Assembly (NCBI RefSeq): GCF_014695915.1
Contig: NZ_JACJPF010000041.1
Span: 62,001-126,000 of the forward strand
Direction of reading: 5' to 3'
Source of the DNA: Trichocoleus sp. FACHB-40
GTDB lineage: Bacteria; Cyanobacteriota; Cyanobacteriia; Cyanobacteriales; FACHB-T130
Length of the DNA: 64,000 bases
Shown: piece after piece, positions 43,607-52,193 of the stretch
How the letters are laid out: each line of letters starts with the position of its first letter
Numbering within the stretch: the stretch's first letter is position 1
The notes under the pieces: model-generated
What the model was told of the DNA's origin: nothing
Seen by the model: only the letters and a program-made list of their open reading frames with translations
The model's database searches: none
Position numbers and translations under genes: made by a program

Positions 43607-46600
43607 TTGCTTTCACCATTGCTTTGTATTTAATTTCTGCGCTACGCATTAATTCCCCCAATGCCACTACAATCTTCCGGGAACCTACATAAGGGTTGCG
43701 ACTGTGTGCGGCGAGCATATTGTCTAGCATCAATACGTCTCCTTGTTGCCAAGGGAAAGCGATCGCGGCTTCTTGATAAACCGCTCGAATTTCTGCTATT
43801 ACCGAGTCTTCAATGGGCGAACCATCTCCGTAATAAACGTGACGTGGCAACTGGTCTTCTCCGAACAAGGATAATAAGGATTCGCGGACTGCTGGATCTA
43901 GGCATGAGGCATGGTGCAACTGCAACTGATTAAAAAACACCAACTCATTCGTCTTCGGATGCTTAGCCACTGCTGGACGAACCAGGCGAGTTCTCAAACC
44001 ATTGCCCGAAAGCCACTCAAAAGCGATGCCCGCTTGATGGCAATATTCCTCTACTACAGCTTTATCGTTGGTGTGAAAGAATTCTTGCCAACTTACGTCA
44101 AAGTTCTCGGTATAGTTGCGAACATACATTAGTTGCTTTTGTTGAAATTTTTCTCGCAGCCTGGGGTCAAGCAACTGGTAAACTTTTCGACAGTCCACGA
44201 TTGGCGTTTCGCCGCCCTGCTGCGCTGGTTGCACGCAGAAGAACCAGATTTTCAAGGGCCAGCAATGCAGATGGGAACTTTCGTTATGGAACAAAATAGG
44301 TTGTTCCGGCGGATAAGGTGTTGAGCCGTAAACTTTGCCGCTGACTTCCACACGCGGTAAGTCTCCATACTCAGCGAACAATTCTGTGGCAATTGCCTGA
44401 GCAAAACTTTCAAATTCAAGCACAGAAGCGATGCGGAAGTTGCGGAAAAGAATCGCACCGTGATGCAGCAATTTTGTTTCTAGGAATTCCCGGTTGCTCT
44501 TAGCCCAGTCGATGAGATCGATATCGTCAACGTTTGGCTTGATCACCAGAGGGAGGGTTTCTTCAGTACCTAAAAACTCTGTTTGAATTAATTTCTCCGG
44601 TAAGAAACTAACAGCCTTGGGCTGGATGTTCATCAACTGCTTGAGCTTGGATTCTTTGCGCTCTTTTTTGGAAGCAGCTTGTTGAGTTCTTTCCACGACG
44701 TTAAGCATTTCTAAGGTGTTTATTCGGGCATCTGGTTGAGCCACAATGGACTCTAGTAGCGTTTCTAAATGACCTGACATCCGAGCGATCGCGCTTTTCT
44801 CGAAAAGGTCGGTTCTATAGTTCCAAGTGCCAACAATTCCCTGCTCGGTTTCGCTCACAAGCAAAGCCAAATCAAACTTCGCCGTGCCACTGTCGATATC
44901 CAACAGTTTCAAGCTTAAGCCTGGAAGCTCTAAGGCTGGCATCGGGGCATTTTGCAGAACAAATAATATTTGAAATAGGGGTGTGTGGTTTCCTTTGCGC
45001 TCCGGCCGCAGTGCCTCTACCAGCTTTGCGAAGGGTAGATCCTGGTGGGCGTATGCTTGTAGCGCTACCTCACGCACTCGCCCTAGCAATTCTCGAAAAC
45101 TTGGGTTGCCAGCTAGATTAGTCCGCAAGACTAGCAAGTTGACAAAAAAACCAATTAGTGGTTCTGTTTCAGCTCGGTTACGGTTAGCAACATCAGTGCC
45201 TACAACGATATCTTCTAGACCAGTGTAACGCTGTAACAGTACCTCAAATGCTGCCAGCAAGGTCATAAATAAGGTGACACCTTCCTGGCGCGAAAGTGTC
45301 TTGAGCGCTTGTGATAGGACAGAGGAGACGAGGAAGGAATGAGTGGCACCCTGATTAGTTAATGAAGCTGGTCGCTTGGTGCCAGGTAACTCCAACACGG
45401 GCAATCCCGCCAGCTGCTTTTTCCAATAAGCAAGCTGAGATTCTAAGACTTCAAGATGCGATCGCTCCTGCTGCCAAACGGCAAAGTCTGCATACTGAAT
45501 TGACAGGTCGGGGAGTGGTGAGGGAACGCCTGCACAGAAAGCTTTGTATAAAGCTGCTAACTCTCCAATCAGCACTCCAATCGACCAAGCATCAAAGATA
45601 ATGTGGTGCATGGTCAATAGCAGCACATATTCTGTCTCATCGAGTTGCAATAAAGTGCCACGCAGCAACATTCCCTGTGTTAGGTCAAAGGGGCGCTGCG
45701 CCTCTTGGGTGGCTAGTCGCTGAACTTCATTGTCCTGCTCTATTGTGGGCAACCGGCGCAGGTCTACCACAGGTAGGGTTAAGGTTAAGCTGGGAGCGAT
45801 CGCTTGAAATGGTTGTCCATCCACCGTTACAAAAACCGTTCGCAAGGCTTCGTGACGCTTGATAATTTCGTTAAAACTCTGCTCCAACGCCGCTACATTC
45901 AGCGAACCACTCAGTCGCACGGCGGCGGGAATGTTATGAACAGCAGTACCAGGCTGCAATTGCTCTAGAAACCACAATCTAGCTTGAGCAAAGGATAGGG
46001 GCAAATTGATTGTCCGTGAAACGCGCTCAATAGGCATCTCCAGTTTTTGCCCCAGCTTCATCGTCGCCTCGATGCGATGGGAGAGTTCGCTGACTGTCGG
46101 CGACTCAAACAAACAGCGCACAGGTAGTTCTATCTCCAAGACTTGCCGCAACTGAGAGACCACCTGAGTAGCTAGTAAGGAGTGTCCGCCTAATTCAAAG
46201 AAGTTGTCATAGATACCTACTTGTTCCAGTCCCAGAATCTTCGCCCAAATTCCGGCGACTATTTCTTCTAAGTAGGTGCGCGCAGCCACAAAATCTGAGT
46301 GTTGCCGTCTTGTCTCCAGTGCTTGCAACGCCTGACGATCAACCTTACCGTTGGGTGTCCTCGGTAGTTCCGACAGCATCGCAAACGTTGCTGGAATCAT
46401 GTATTCTGGCAATTTCAAGAAGCGACGCAGGCAACTAATTGTCGGTGTCTCCTCTGTCGGGACAACACAAGCTACCAGGTACTTATCGCCCGGTTTATCT
46501 TCTTTTACTAGAACTACAGCTTCTTTGACCATTGGGTGTTGTCTGAGAGCTACCTCAATTTCTCCCAACTCGATGCGGAAGCCGCGAATTTTTACCTGAT

Positions 46601-49600
46601 GGTCACTTCGCCCGATGTATTCAATATCACCATTAGGCAAGTAGCGGGCGATATCGCCAGTCTTGTACAACCGAGTTTTGGGTTCATCAGTGAAGGAATG
46701 CAGGATGAATTTTTCAGCTGTTAAATCGGGACGGTTCAGGTATCCTCTAGCTAATCCGGCACCGCCGATGTAGAGTTCGCCCGGAACTCCAATCGGCACA
46801 GGTTGCAAATGAGCGTCTAGTAAATAAACCTGTGTATTAGCGATGGGGCGACCAATAGAAAGGCTGCTTTGTTGATTTGTGCAGCAAGTAACGTCAGCAG
46901 AAACTTCTGAGGAACCGTAAAGGTTTAAGAGAATGCTCTCTGGCAGATTTTCTCGAAAGCGCTGCCATAAATCGACACTTAACGCTTCTCCACTGACCAC
47001 CCAAAACTTCAATTTGGGCAAGCGTTGGATGTTGCTGTCGGTATCTAATAGCACACGCAGCAAGGAGGGTACGAGGACAATCCGCGTAATGCGATCGCGT
47101 TCCAGGGTTTCGATAAATTGTTGCGGATCTTTGATAACTCGGTCGGGAATAATCACTGTCCGCACGCCTTGTAGTAAGGGGCCGAAAATTTCCCACACTG
47201 AGTCTACAAAGCTTAAAGATGTCTTCTGGCAACAAACCTCTCCCGGCATAAAGGGATAGGTTTCCCACATCCAATGAAAGCGATTAACAGCACCTCGATG
47301 TAAACCCAGGACTCCCTTGGGCATTCCGGTAGAGCCAGAGGTATAGATCACATAAGCTAAGTTGTCAGCTGTAGTCTTGCTGACTGGATTCTCCTTACTG
47401 TGTTGGCTGTAATCCCATGCGTCTATGCAGACTACCTGCATCTCATGTTGCGGAAGCCGTTCGACTAGATGCTGAGTTGTCAGTAACACTGACACTTGAC
47501 AATCCTGCAAGATGAAATTCAATCGCTCCTGTGGATAGGCAGGGTCTAGCGGTACATAGGCTCCACCCGCCTTGAGAATACCCAAAAGCCCTACGACCAT
47601 AGAAAGCGATCGCTCTACATATATCCCTACCTGCACTTCCGTACTAACGCCCAAACTTCGCAAATGGTGTGCTAGTTGATTGGCGCGTTGGTTTAGCTCT
47701 TGATAGGTCAATTGCTGGTCTTGACAGACGGCAACGGTATCTGGCGATCGCTCTACTTGAGCCTCAAATAGTTCGTGGATACATTGTTTGGGGTAATCAG
47801 TTTGAGTACGATTCCACTCGACTAGCAGTTGATCTCGTTCAACTACCTTTAGTAAAGGCAATTCCGAGAGATGTTGGTCAGGATTGGCAACTATCCCTTC
47901 TAACAAAGTTTGGAAATGCCCTAACATTCGACTAATGGTAGTGACATCAAACAAATCAGTGTTGTACTCTACAAACCCGGTTAATCCTGATTGGGATTCC
48001 TCCATTGATAGCGTCAAATCAAACTTGGCTGTTTCATTATCAATCTCTTCAATATCCAAAGTTAACCCCGAAATTTCTGCGGTTAACTTTAGAGCAGGTT
48101 GAAGAATAAACATTACCTGAAACAGAAAATTATGGCTCAGGTTCCGCTCCAGGTGCAGCGACTCCACCAGTTGCTCGAAGGATAAATCTTGATGGGCATA
48201 AGCACCCAGTGCAACTTCGCGTACCCGTCGCAGAAGCTCCCGAAAACTGGGATTTCCAGCGAGGTCAGTACGCAACACCAAGGTGTTGACAAAAAAGCCA
48301 ATTAACTGTTCAAATTCAACCCGATTGCGGTTGGCAATCGGCGAACCTATAATAATATCTTCCTGCCCTGTATATCGATGTACCAACGTTTTAAAAGCTG
48401 CCAACAAAGCCATAAATAAGGTGACATTTTCCTTCTGGCTTAGTAGCTTAATTGCCTCAGTAAGCGCTTTGGGCAAGATAAACTTTTGTCGCGCACCTTT
48501 GAAGGTTTGAATAGCTGGTCGGGGACGGTCGGTGGGCAAATTCAGGACGGGAAGGTTTCCGGCTAATTGTTGCGTCCAGTAGTTTAGCCCAGACGCTAAA
48601 ATTTCACCTTGTAGCAACTGTCGTTGCCAATAATAAAAATCTACATATTGAATCGGAAGTTTGGGGAGTGGGGAGGTTTTTTCAGTGGCAAAAGCTGTAT
48701 AAATTTCTATCAGTTCTTTGAGTAATACTCCCATTGACCAACCATCTGAGATAATGTGGTGCAAGGTGAGAATTAGAATGTATTCTGTTTCCGTAAGGTG
48801 CAGAAGTTTAGCGACAAAAAGGCGATCGCGTGACAAGTCGAAGGGAATTTTAGCTGCTTCAATGGTGAGGCGTTGTGCTTCGGTTTCCCGTTCAGTCTGA
48901 GATAGCGATCGCAAGTCTATCTTTGGCAAGTTTAAGCTAAGCGTGGGCGCGATCGCTTGCACGGGTTGACCGTCCACAACTCTAATATTTGTCCGCAAAA
49001 TTTCGTGGCGATGGATAATTTCGTTTAAACTTTGTTCTAATGCTGTTACATTCAACTCACCTTTGAGGTGAATGGCTATAGGAATGTTATAAGCGAGGTT
49101 ATTCGGTTCCAACTGATGGACTAACCACAGTTGTTGTTGAGAAAAGGAAAGTGGATGTCCTGAAGCAGGCTTTTCAATGGGAAAAAGCAGCGACGCACGA
49201 GAAGCTTCCCCTGTCAGTTGACTGAGGATATGCGCCACCAGTTGAGTAATGCACAAGCCTTCAAATATGTCTGATACAGATACAATAACTTCTAGGTCGC
49301 TCTCAATCCGATTTTTGAGCGCAAAAACTCTTAAAGAGTCGAGTCCTAAACTACTAAGAGGCTGTTGAGGATTGATTTGGGATGGCGGAACTCCCAAGAC
49401 TTGGGCGACTACTTCCTGAAGATAAGTTGTCAGAGCTGATGCTTGTTCTTCGGACGCGATCGCAACTAAAGATTCACGGGTCAGCCTAATTTCTTTCCCT
49501 AAATGGGTACTGTTTAAAATGCTGCTTCCGGCAACCTCCAAGGTGTCTGCCAAAAATGCTGCACGAGTAGCGCGACGTTGAATTTTACCGCTAGAAGTTT

Positions 49601-51254
49601 TGGGAATACTGCCCGCTTTAATTAAAATTACTGCATAAACTTGCACCTGATGTTCTTCAGTTATTGCCTGACGAATTGCGGCAATAACTTCTTCAACATT
49701 CGGTTTAGCGCGAAACTCCAACTCTTGGACGACTACCAGCTGTTCTTCGCCCTTTACTTCCACTGAAAAGGCTGCACCACTACCCAAACGCAACGCTGGA
49801 TGGCTGCGTTCTGCTGTCAGTTCAATGTCTTGCGGGTAGAGGTTGCGACCCCGGATAATAATTAAATCTTTGGCTCGACCTGTAACAAATAGTTCGCCAT
49901 TTTGCAAAAACCCTAAGTCCCCAGTCCGCAAAAACGGCCCTTTACCTGTATCTGAAAGATAAGCGTGAAATGTTTGCTCTGTCTCAAAAGGGCGATTCCA
50001 ATAGCCATGACAAATACTAGGGCCAGAAACCCAAATTTCGCCAATTTCATCCTCAGAACAACTGGTTAAGGTTTCCGGATTGGCAATAAGAATCTGCTGT
50101 TCTGGTAAAGTTTGACCGCAACTAACTAGACGCTGGGAATTCTGGTCATCAGGTTGAGCGTCAATTATACGGTTGCTTAAAAAAGCAGTTTTTTGAACAG
50201 TTTTGGTTATCGGTAACGCCGCCTTAGCACCACCAGAAACCATCAGAGTTGCCTCTGCCATTCCGTAACACGGATAAAAGGACTCTGGACGAAAACCGCA
50301 CTCAGCAAAGGTGAGGGCAAAACGCTCTAAAGTTTCCTGACGAATTGGTTCAGCACCGTTAAAAGCAACACTCCAACTGGACAAGTCTAGGGTTGACCGT
50401 TGTTCGGGGGTAATTTTCTGAATGCACAGTTCGTAGGCAAAGTTAGGAGCGCCGCTGGTGGTTGCCCGATAATGGGAAATTACCTGTAGCCAGCGGTAAG
50501 GAGACTGGAGGAATGAAGCTGGCGACATCATAATGCAGGGGAAACCGCCATACAGGGCTTGCAGTACGCAGCCGATCAGTCCCATGTCGTGGTAAACAGG
50601 TAGCCAGGAGACATATATACTGCTGGGCGAATTTCCCATGAATTGGTAAGTCATGGTGGCGTTGTGTAGCAAGTTGCTATGACTTACCATTACGCCTTTT
50701 GGCGTTCCAGTAGAACCGGAAGTGTATTGTAAAAACGCTAGAGTATCCCCTTCAATCAAAGGCTCTTGCCAAGTGGTTTCCATTTCGGGGGTGAGGTTAT
50801 CGGTAGCGAGCCACTTGAGGACTGGGTTAGTTTTGATAATTAGGGATTGTACTTTGGAGAGGATGGCTGTTGTCGTCAGCGCGATCGCGGCTTGAGCATC
50901 TGTCAACACCGACAAAATTCTGGGGGTGTTGCGTTGGTTGCGCGGTGGGTAAGCGGGAACAGCAATTACTCCCGCGTACAAACAACCTAAAAACGCAGCA
51001 ATATAATCTAAACCTGGTGGGTAAAGCAGTAAGGCTCTTTCGCCGCTTAAACCCAAAGTCTGAAGTTGGGATGCGATCGCTCGTGCTTTTCCGTCCAAGT
51101 CTCGATAAGTTAGGCTAATTTCCTGAGTTTCGCCTTCTTGGAGGAAGGTAAAAGCTATTTGCTCCGGCTGTGTAGCACTTCTGTAGCGCAGTAACTCTAC
51201 TAAAGTTGAACAGCTGTGGGGGATTCTGGGAAAGTTATTAAAAGCTTGAGCCAT
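43596..51254 (-). CDS. Loading NRPS: FAAL-ACP-C-A(beta-Ala-like)-PCP-C-TauD hydroxylase
   Basis: This first and largest protein has 2552 residues. A fatty acyl-AMP ligase (1-575, LQYTSGSTGTPKGVMVSH at about 178) should activate a free fatty acid and pass it to the ACP (LGLDSLRV, about 638). C1 (690-1130) is LCL with HHIISDGW. A1 (about 1170-1650) has a shifted core FVDSVWE and the code V-D-W-L-V-S-L-A-D-K, close to the beta-alanine code. PCP has GGHSLLAT (about 1688). C2 (1750-2190) has HHIIFDAW, Ala for Gly in the motif. Residues 2208-2552 are a fused SyrP/TauD-type hydroxylase with HNE (about 2322), distal His in AAHSR (about 2515) and the Arg of GSRKIVVAL. The hydroxylase should act on Asp loaded by the next protein. 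No strong ribosome binding site is seen before ATG 51254. This is the likely first gene of the operon. Confidence 0.96.
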   Translation of the reverse strand: MAQAFNNFPRIPHSCSTLVELLRYRSATQPEQIAFTFLQEGETQEISLTYRDLDGKARAIASQLQTLGLSGERALLLYPPGLDYIAAFLGCLYAGVIAVPAYPPRNQRNTPRILSVLTDAQAAIALTTTAILSKVQSLIIKTNPVLKWLATDNLTPEMETTWQEPLIEGDTLAFLQYTSGSTGTPKGVMVSHSNLLHNATMTYQFMGNSPSSIYVSWLPVYHDMGLIGCVLQALYGGFPCIMMSPASFLQSPYRWLQVISHYRATTSGAPNFAYELCIQKITPEQRSTLDLSSWSVAFNGAEPIRQETLERFALTFAECGFRPESFYPCYGMAEATLMVSGGAKAALPITKTVQKTAFLSNRIIDAQPDDQNSQRLVSCGQTLPEQQILIANPETLTSCSEDEIGEIWVSGPSICHGYWNRPFETEQTFHAYLSDTGKGPFLRTGDLGFLQNGELFVTGRAKDLIIIRGRNLYPQDIELTAERSHPALRLGSGAAFSVEVKGEEQLVVVQELEFRAKPNVEEVIAAIRQAITEEHQVQVYAVILIKAGSIPKTSSGKIQRRATRAAFLADTLEVAGSSILNSTHLGKEIRLTRESLVAIASEEQASALTTYLQEVVAQVLGVPPSQINPQQPLSSLGLDSLRVFALKNRIESDLEVIVSVSDIFEGLCITQLVAHILSQLTGEASRASLLFPIEKPASGHPLSFSQQQLWLVHQLEPNNLAYNIPIAIHLKGELNVTALEQSLNEIIHRHEILRTNIRVVDGQPVQAIAPTLSLNLPKIDLRSLSQTERETEAQRLTIEAAKIPFDLSRDRLFVAKLLHLTETEYILILTLHHIISDGWSMGVLLKELIEIYTAFATEKTSPLPKLPIQYVDFYYWQRQLLQGEILASGLNYWTQQLAGNLPVLNLPTDRPRPAIQTFKGARQKFILPKALTEAIKLLSQKENVTLFMALLAAFKTLVHRYTGQEDIIIGSPIANRNRVEFEQLIGFFVNTLVLRTDLAGNPSFRELLRRVREVALGAYAHQDLSFEQLVESLHLERNLSHNFLFQVMFILQPALKLTAEISGLTLDIEEIDNETAKFDLTLSMEESQSGLTGFVEYNTDLFDVTTISRMLGHFQTLLEGIVANPDQHLSELPLLKVVERDQLLVEWNRTQTDYPKQCIHELFEAQVERSPDTVAVCQDQQLTYQELNQRANQLAHHLRSLGVSTEVQVGIYVERSLSMVVGLLGILKAGGAYVPLDPAYPQERLNFILQDCQVSVLLTTQHLVERLPQHEMQVVCIDAWDYSQHSKENPVSKTTADNLAYVIYTSGSTGMPKGVLGLHRGAVNRFHWMWETYPFMPGEVCCQKTSLSFVDSVWEIFGPLLQGVRTVIIPDRVIKDPQQFIETLERDRITRIVLVPSLLRVLLDTDSNIQRLPKLKFWVVSGEALSVDLWQRFRENLPESILLNLYGSSEVSADVTCCTNQQSSLSIGRPIANTQVYLLDAHLQPVPIGVPGELYIGGAGLARGYLNRPDLTAEKFILHSFTDEPKTRLYKTGDIARYLPNGDIEYIGRSDHQVKIRGFRIELGEIEVALRQHPMVKEAVVLVKEDKPGDKYLVACVVPTEETPTISCLRRFLKLPEYMIPATFAMLSELPRTPNGKVDRQALQALETRRQHSDFVAARTYLEEIVAGIWAKILGLEQVGIYDNFFELGGHSLLATQVVSQLRQVLEIELPVRCLFESPTVSELSHRIEATMKLGQKLEMPIERVSRTINLPLSFAQARLWFLEQLQPGTAVHNIPAAVRLSGSLNVAALEQSFNEIIKRHEALRTVFVTVDGQPFQAIAPSLTLTLPVVDLRRLPTIEQDNEVQRLATQEAQRPFDLTQGMLLRGTLLQLDETEYVLLLTMHHIIFDAWSIGVLIGELAALYKAFCAGVPSPLPDLSIQYADFAVWQQERSHLEVLESQLAYWKKQLAGLPVLELPGTKRPASLTNQGATHSFLVSSVLSQALKTLSRQEGVTLFMTLLAAFEVLLQRYTGLEDIVVGTDVANRNRAETEPLIGFFVNLLVLRTNLAGNPSFRELLGRVREVALQAYAHQDLPFAKLVEALRPERKGNHTPLFQILFVLQNAPMPALELPGLSLKLLDIDSGTAKFDLALLVSETEQGIVGTWNYRTDLFEKSAIARMSGHLETLLESIVAQPDARINTLEMLNVVERTQQAASKKERKESKLKQLMNIQPKAVSFLPEKLIQTEFLGTEETLPLVIKPNVDDIDLIDWAKSNREFLETKLLHHGAILFRNFRIASVLEFESFAQAIATELFAEYGDLPRVEVSGKVYGSTPYPPEQPILFHNESSHLHCWPLKIWFFCVQPAQQGGETPIVDCRKVYQLLDPRLREKFQQKQLMYVRNYTENFDVSWQEFFHTNDKAVVEEYCHQAGIAFEWLSGNGLRTRLVRPAVAKHPKTNELVFFNQLQLHHASCLDPAVRESLLSLFGEDQLPRHVYYGDGSPIEDSVIAEIRAVYQEAAIAFPWQQGDVLMLDNMLAAHSRNPYVGSRKIVVALGELMRSAEIKYKAMVKANAQ

Positions 51255-51617
51255 ATTGCTGTTGGTACTCTATGCAACCCTGAGCGGATGCGGCGACTCT
51301 AGTCAAACCAAATCTCTTCAAAGCCTAGAAAATCTCTTTTTGTGTGAAGCGCTTAGCTTGACGCTTCACGTTTTTTGAACAATTGCGCCATTGGAGCAAT
51401 TCCCATTTGGAGACGCTACTGTGTCGCTAGGTTTTTTGTAGCGCTGTATCGATGAAAGCTTGCTAGTGGGCATCGCAGGGATTCGCGATGCTGCCGTCAT
51501 AGCCAATCCTAGTGCTTGATAGTTTTTTACCGTGAATTCTTTGCTCTTATTGCGACTAATTTTCGATAAGTCTCAATTACAGTAAACAACTTTATCCCCT
51601 TTTGGCAACTAGCAATA

Positions 51618-51636
51618 GATAATTTTTATCATTTGT
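51618..51636. promoter_or_regulatory. Possible Fur box between the divergent siderophore genes
   Basis: GATAATTTTTATCATTTGT matches the 19-base Fur consensus GATAATGATAATCATTATC at 13 positions, including both GATAAT and ATCATT. It lies about 364 bases before the NRPS start and 558 before the receptor start. The region is AT-rich, so chance similarity is possible. Confidence 0.4.
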
Positions 51637-52077
51637 ATTCAATATAATCGAGTTTGGCTATTCTAAATCTTCTACATCTTTTGGTAGATGCTAGGTAATA
51701 AGTTTAAGAGTAAATGGATTTTCTTTACCTTCGTGGCAAACGCGGCTCTATTCGCCGCGCCACAGTCCCTTTGGGGGTGTCGGCTTCTTCAAGGAAAAGT
51801 TACCCAGCCATTTTTTGGATTTGGGCAATCGCATCTGATTAGTTAACACTTCTTCACCAATTGTCTTTAAAAGAGAGACTCGAAAAACTTCCTTAATGCC
51901 TCATTTCGGCTTCTTTTTGGCGAAATTATCTGTTTGGCTCCCCACAATTGGAACGTTAAAAGTGCCAGTCCATCAGTCTTAGCTCTTTTAGTAGTTCAAA
52001 GCTGCTAGAGGATGAGGTGAGCAGGTTCCCCAGCTCACCCTGATAGTAATTCTCAATAAAATAAATTTGTATAACCA

Positions 52078-52107
52078 TTGACATTGGTAGTAGAGTCATT
52101 TTATTTT
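52078..52107 (+). promoter_or_regulatory. Candidate promoter of the TonB receptor gene
   Basis: A perfect -35 TTGACA (52078-52083) is followed after 18 bases by TATTTT (52102-52107), four of six matches to the -10 consensus. The receptor start is 87 bases further on. Confidence 0.4.
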
Positions 52108-52193
52108 TACTAAGTTAGTGCAAATAACTTTCAATAAGTAGCCGGGTCATCCACTATGACCTGACTATATCGATTGGTGTTGAGGAAACCGGA

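Larger units (their letters stand above)
51255..52193. other. Long divergent intergenic region between NRPS operon and TonB receptor
   Basis: No gene is supported in these 939 bases. It holds hairpins in what would be the NRPS 5' leader: GTGAAGCG/CGCTTCAC (51344-51369, followed by T6 on the plus strand), AATTGC/GCAATT (51381-51401) and GCATCGC/GCGATGC (51472-51494). A Fur-like site is at 51618-51636 and a receptor promoter candidate at 52078-52107. Confidence 0.6.

Noticed and set aside
51344-51376. Plus-strand terminator after an unseen gene
   Set aside because: The hairpin is followed by T6 on the plus strand, but no plus-strand gene ends nearby; it is better viewed as a leader hairpin or dispersed palindrome.
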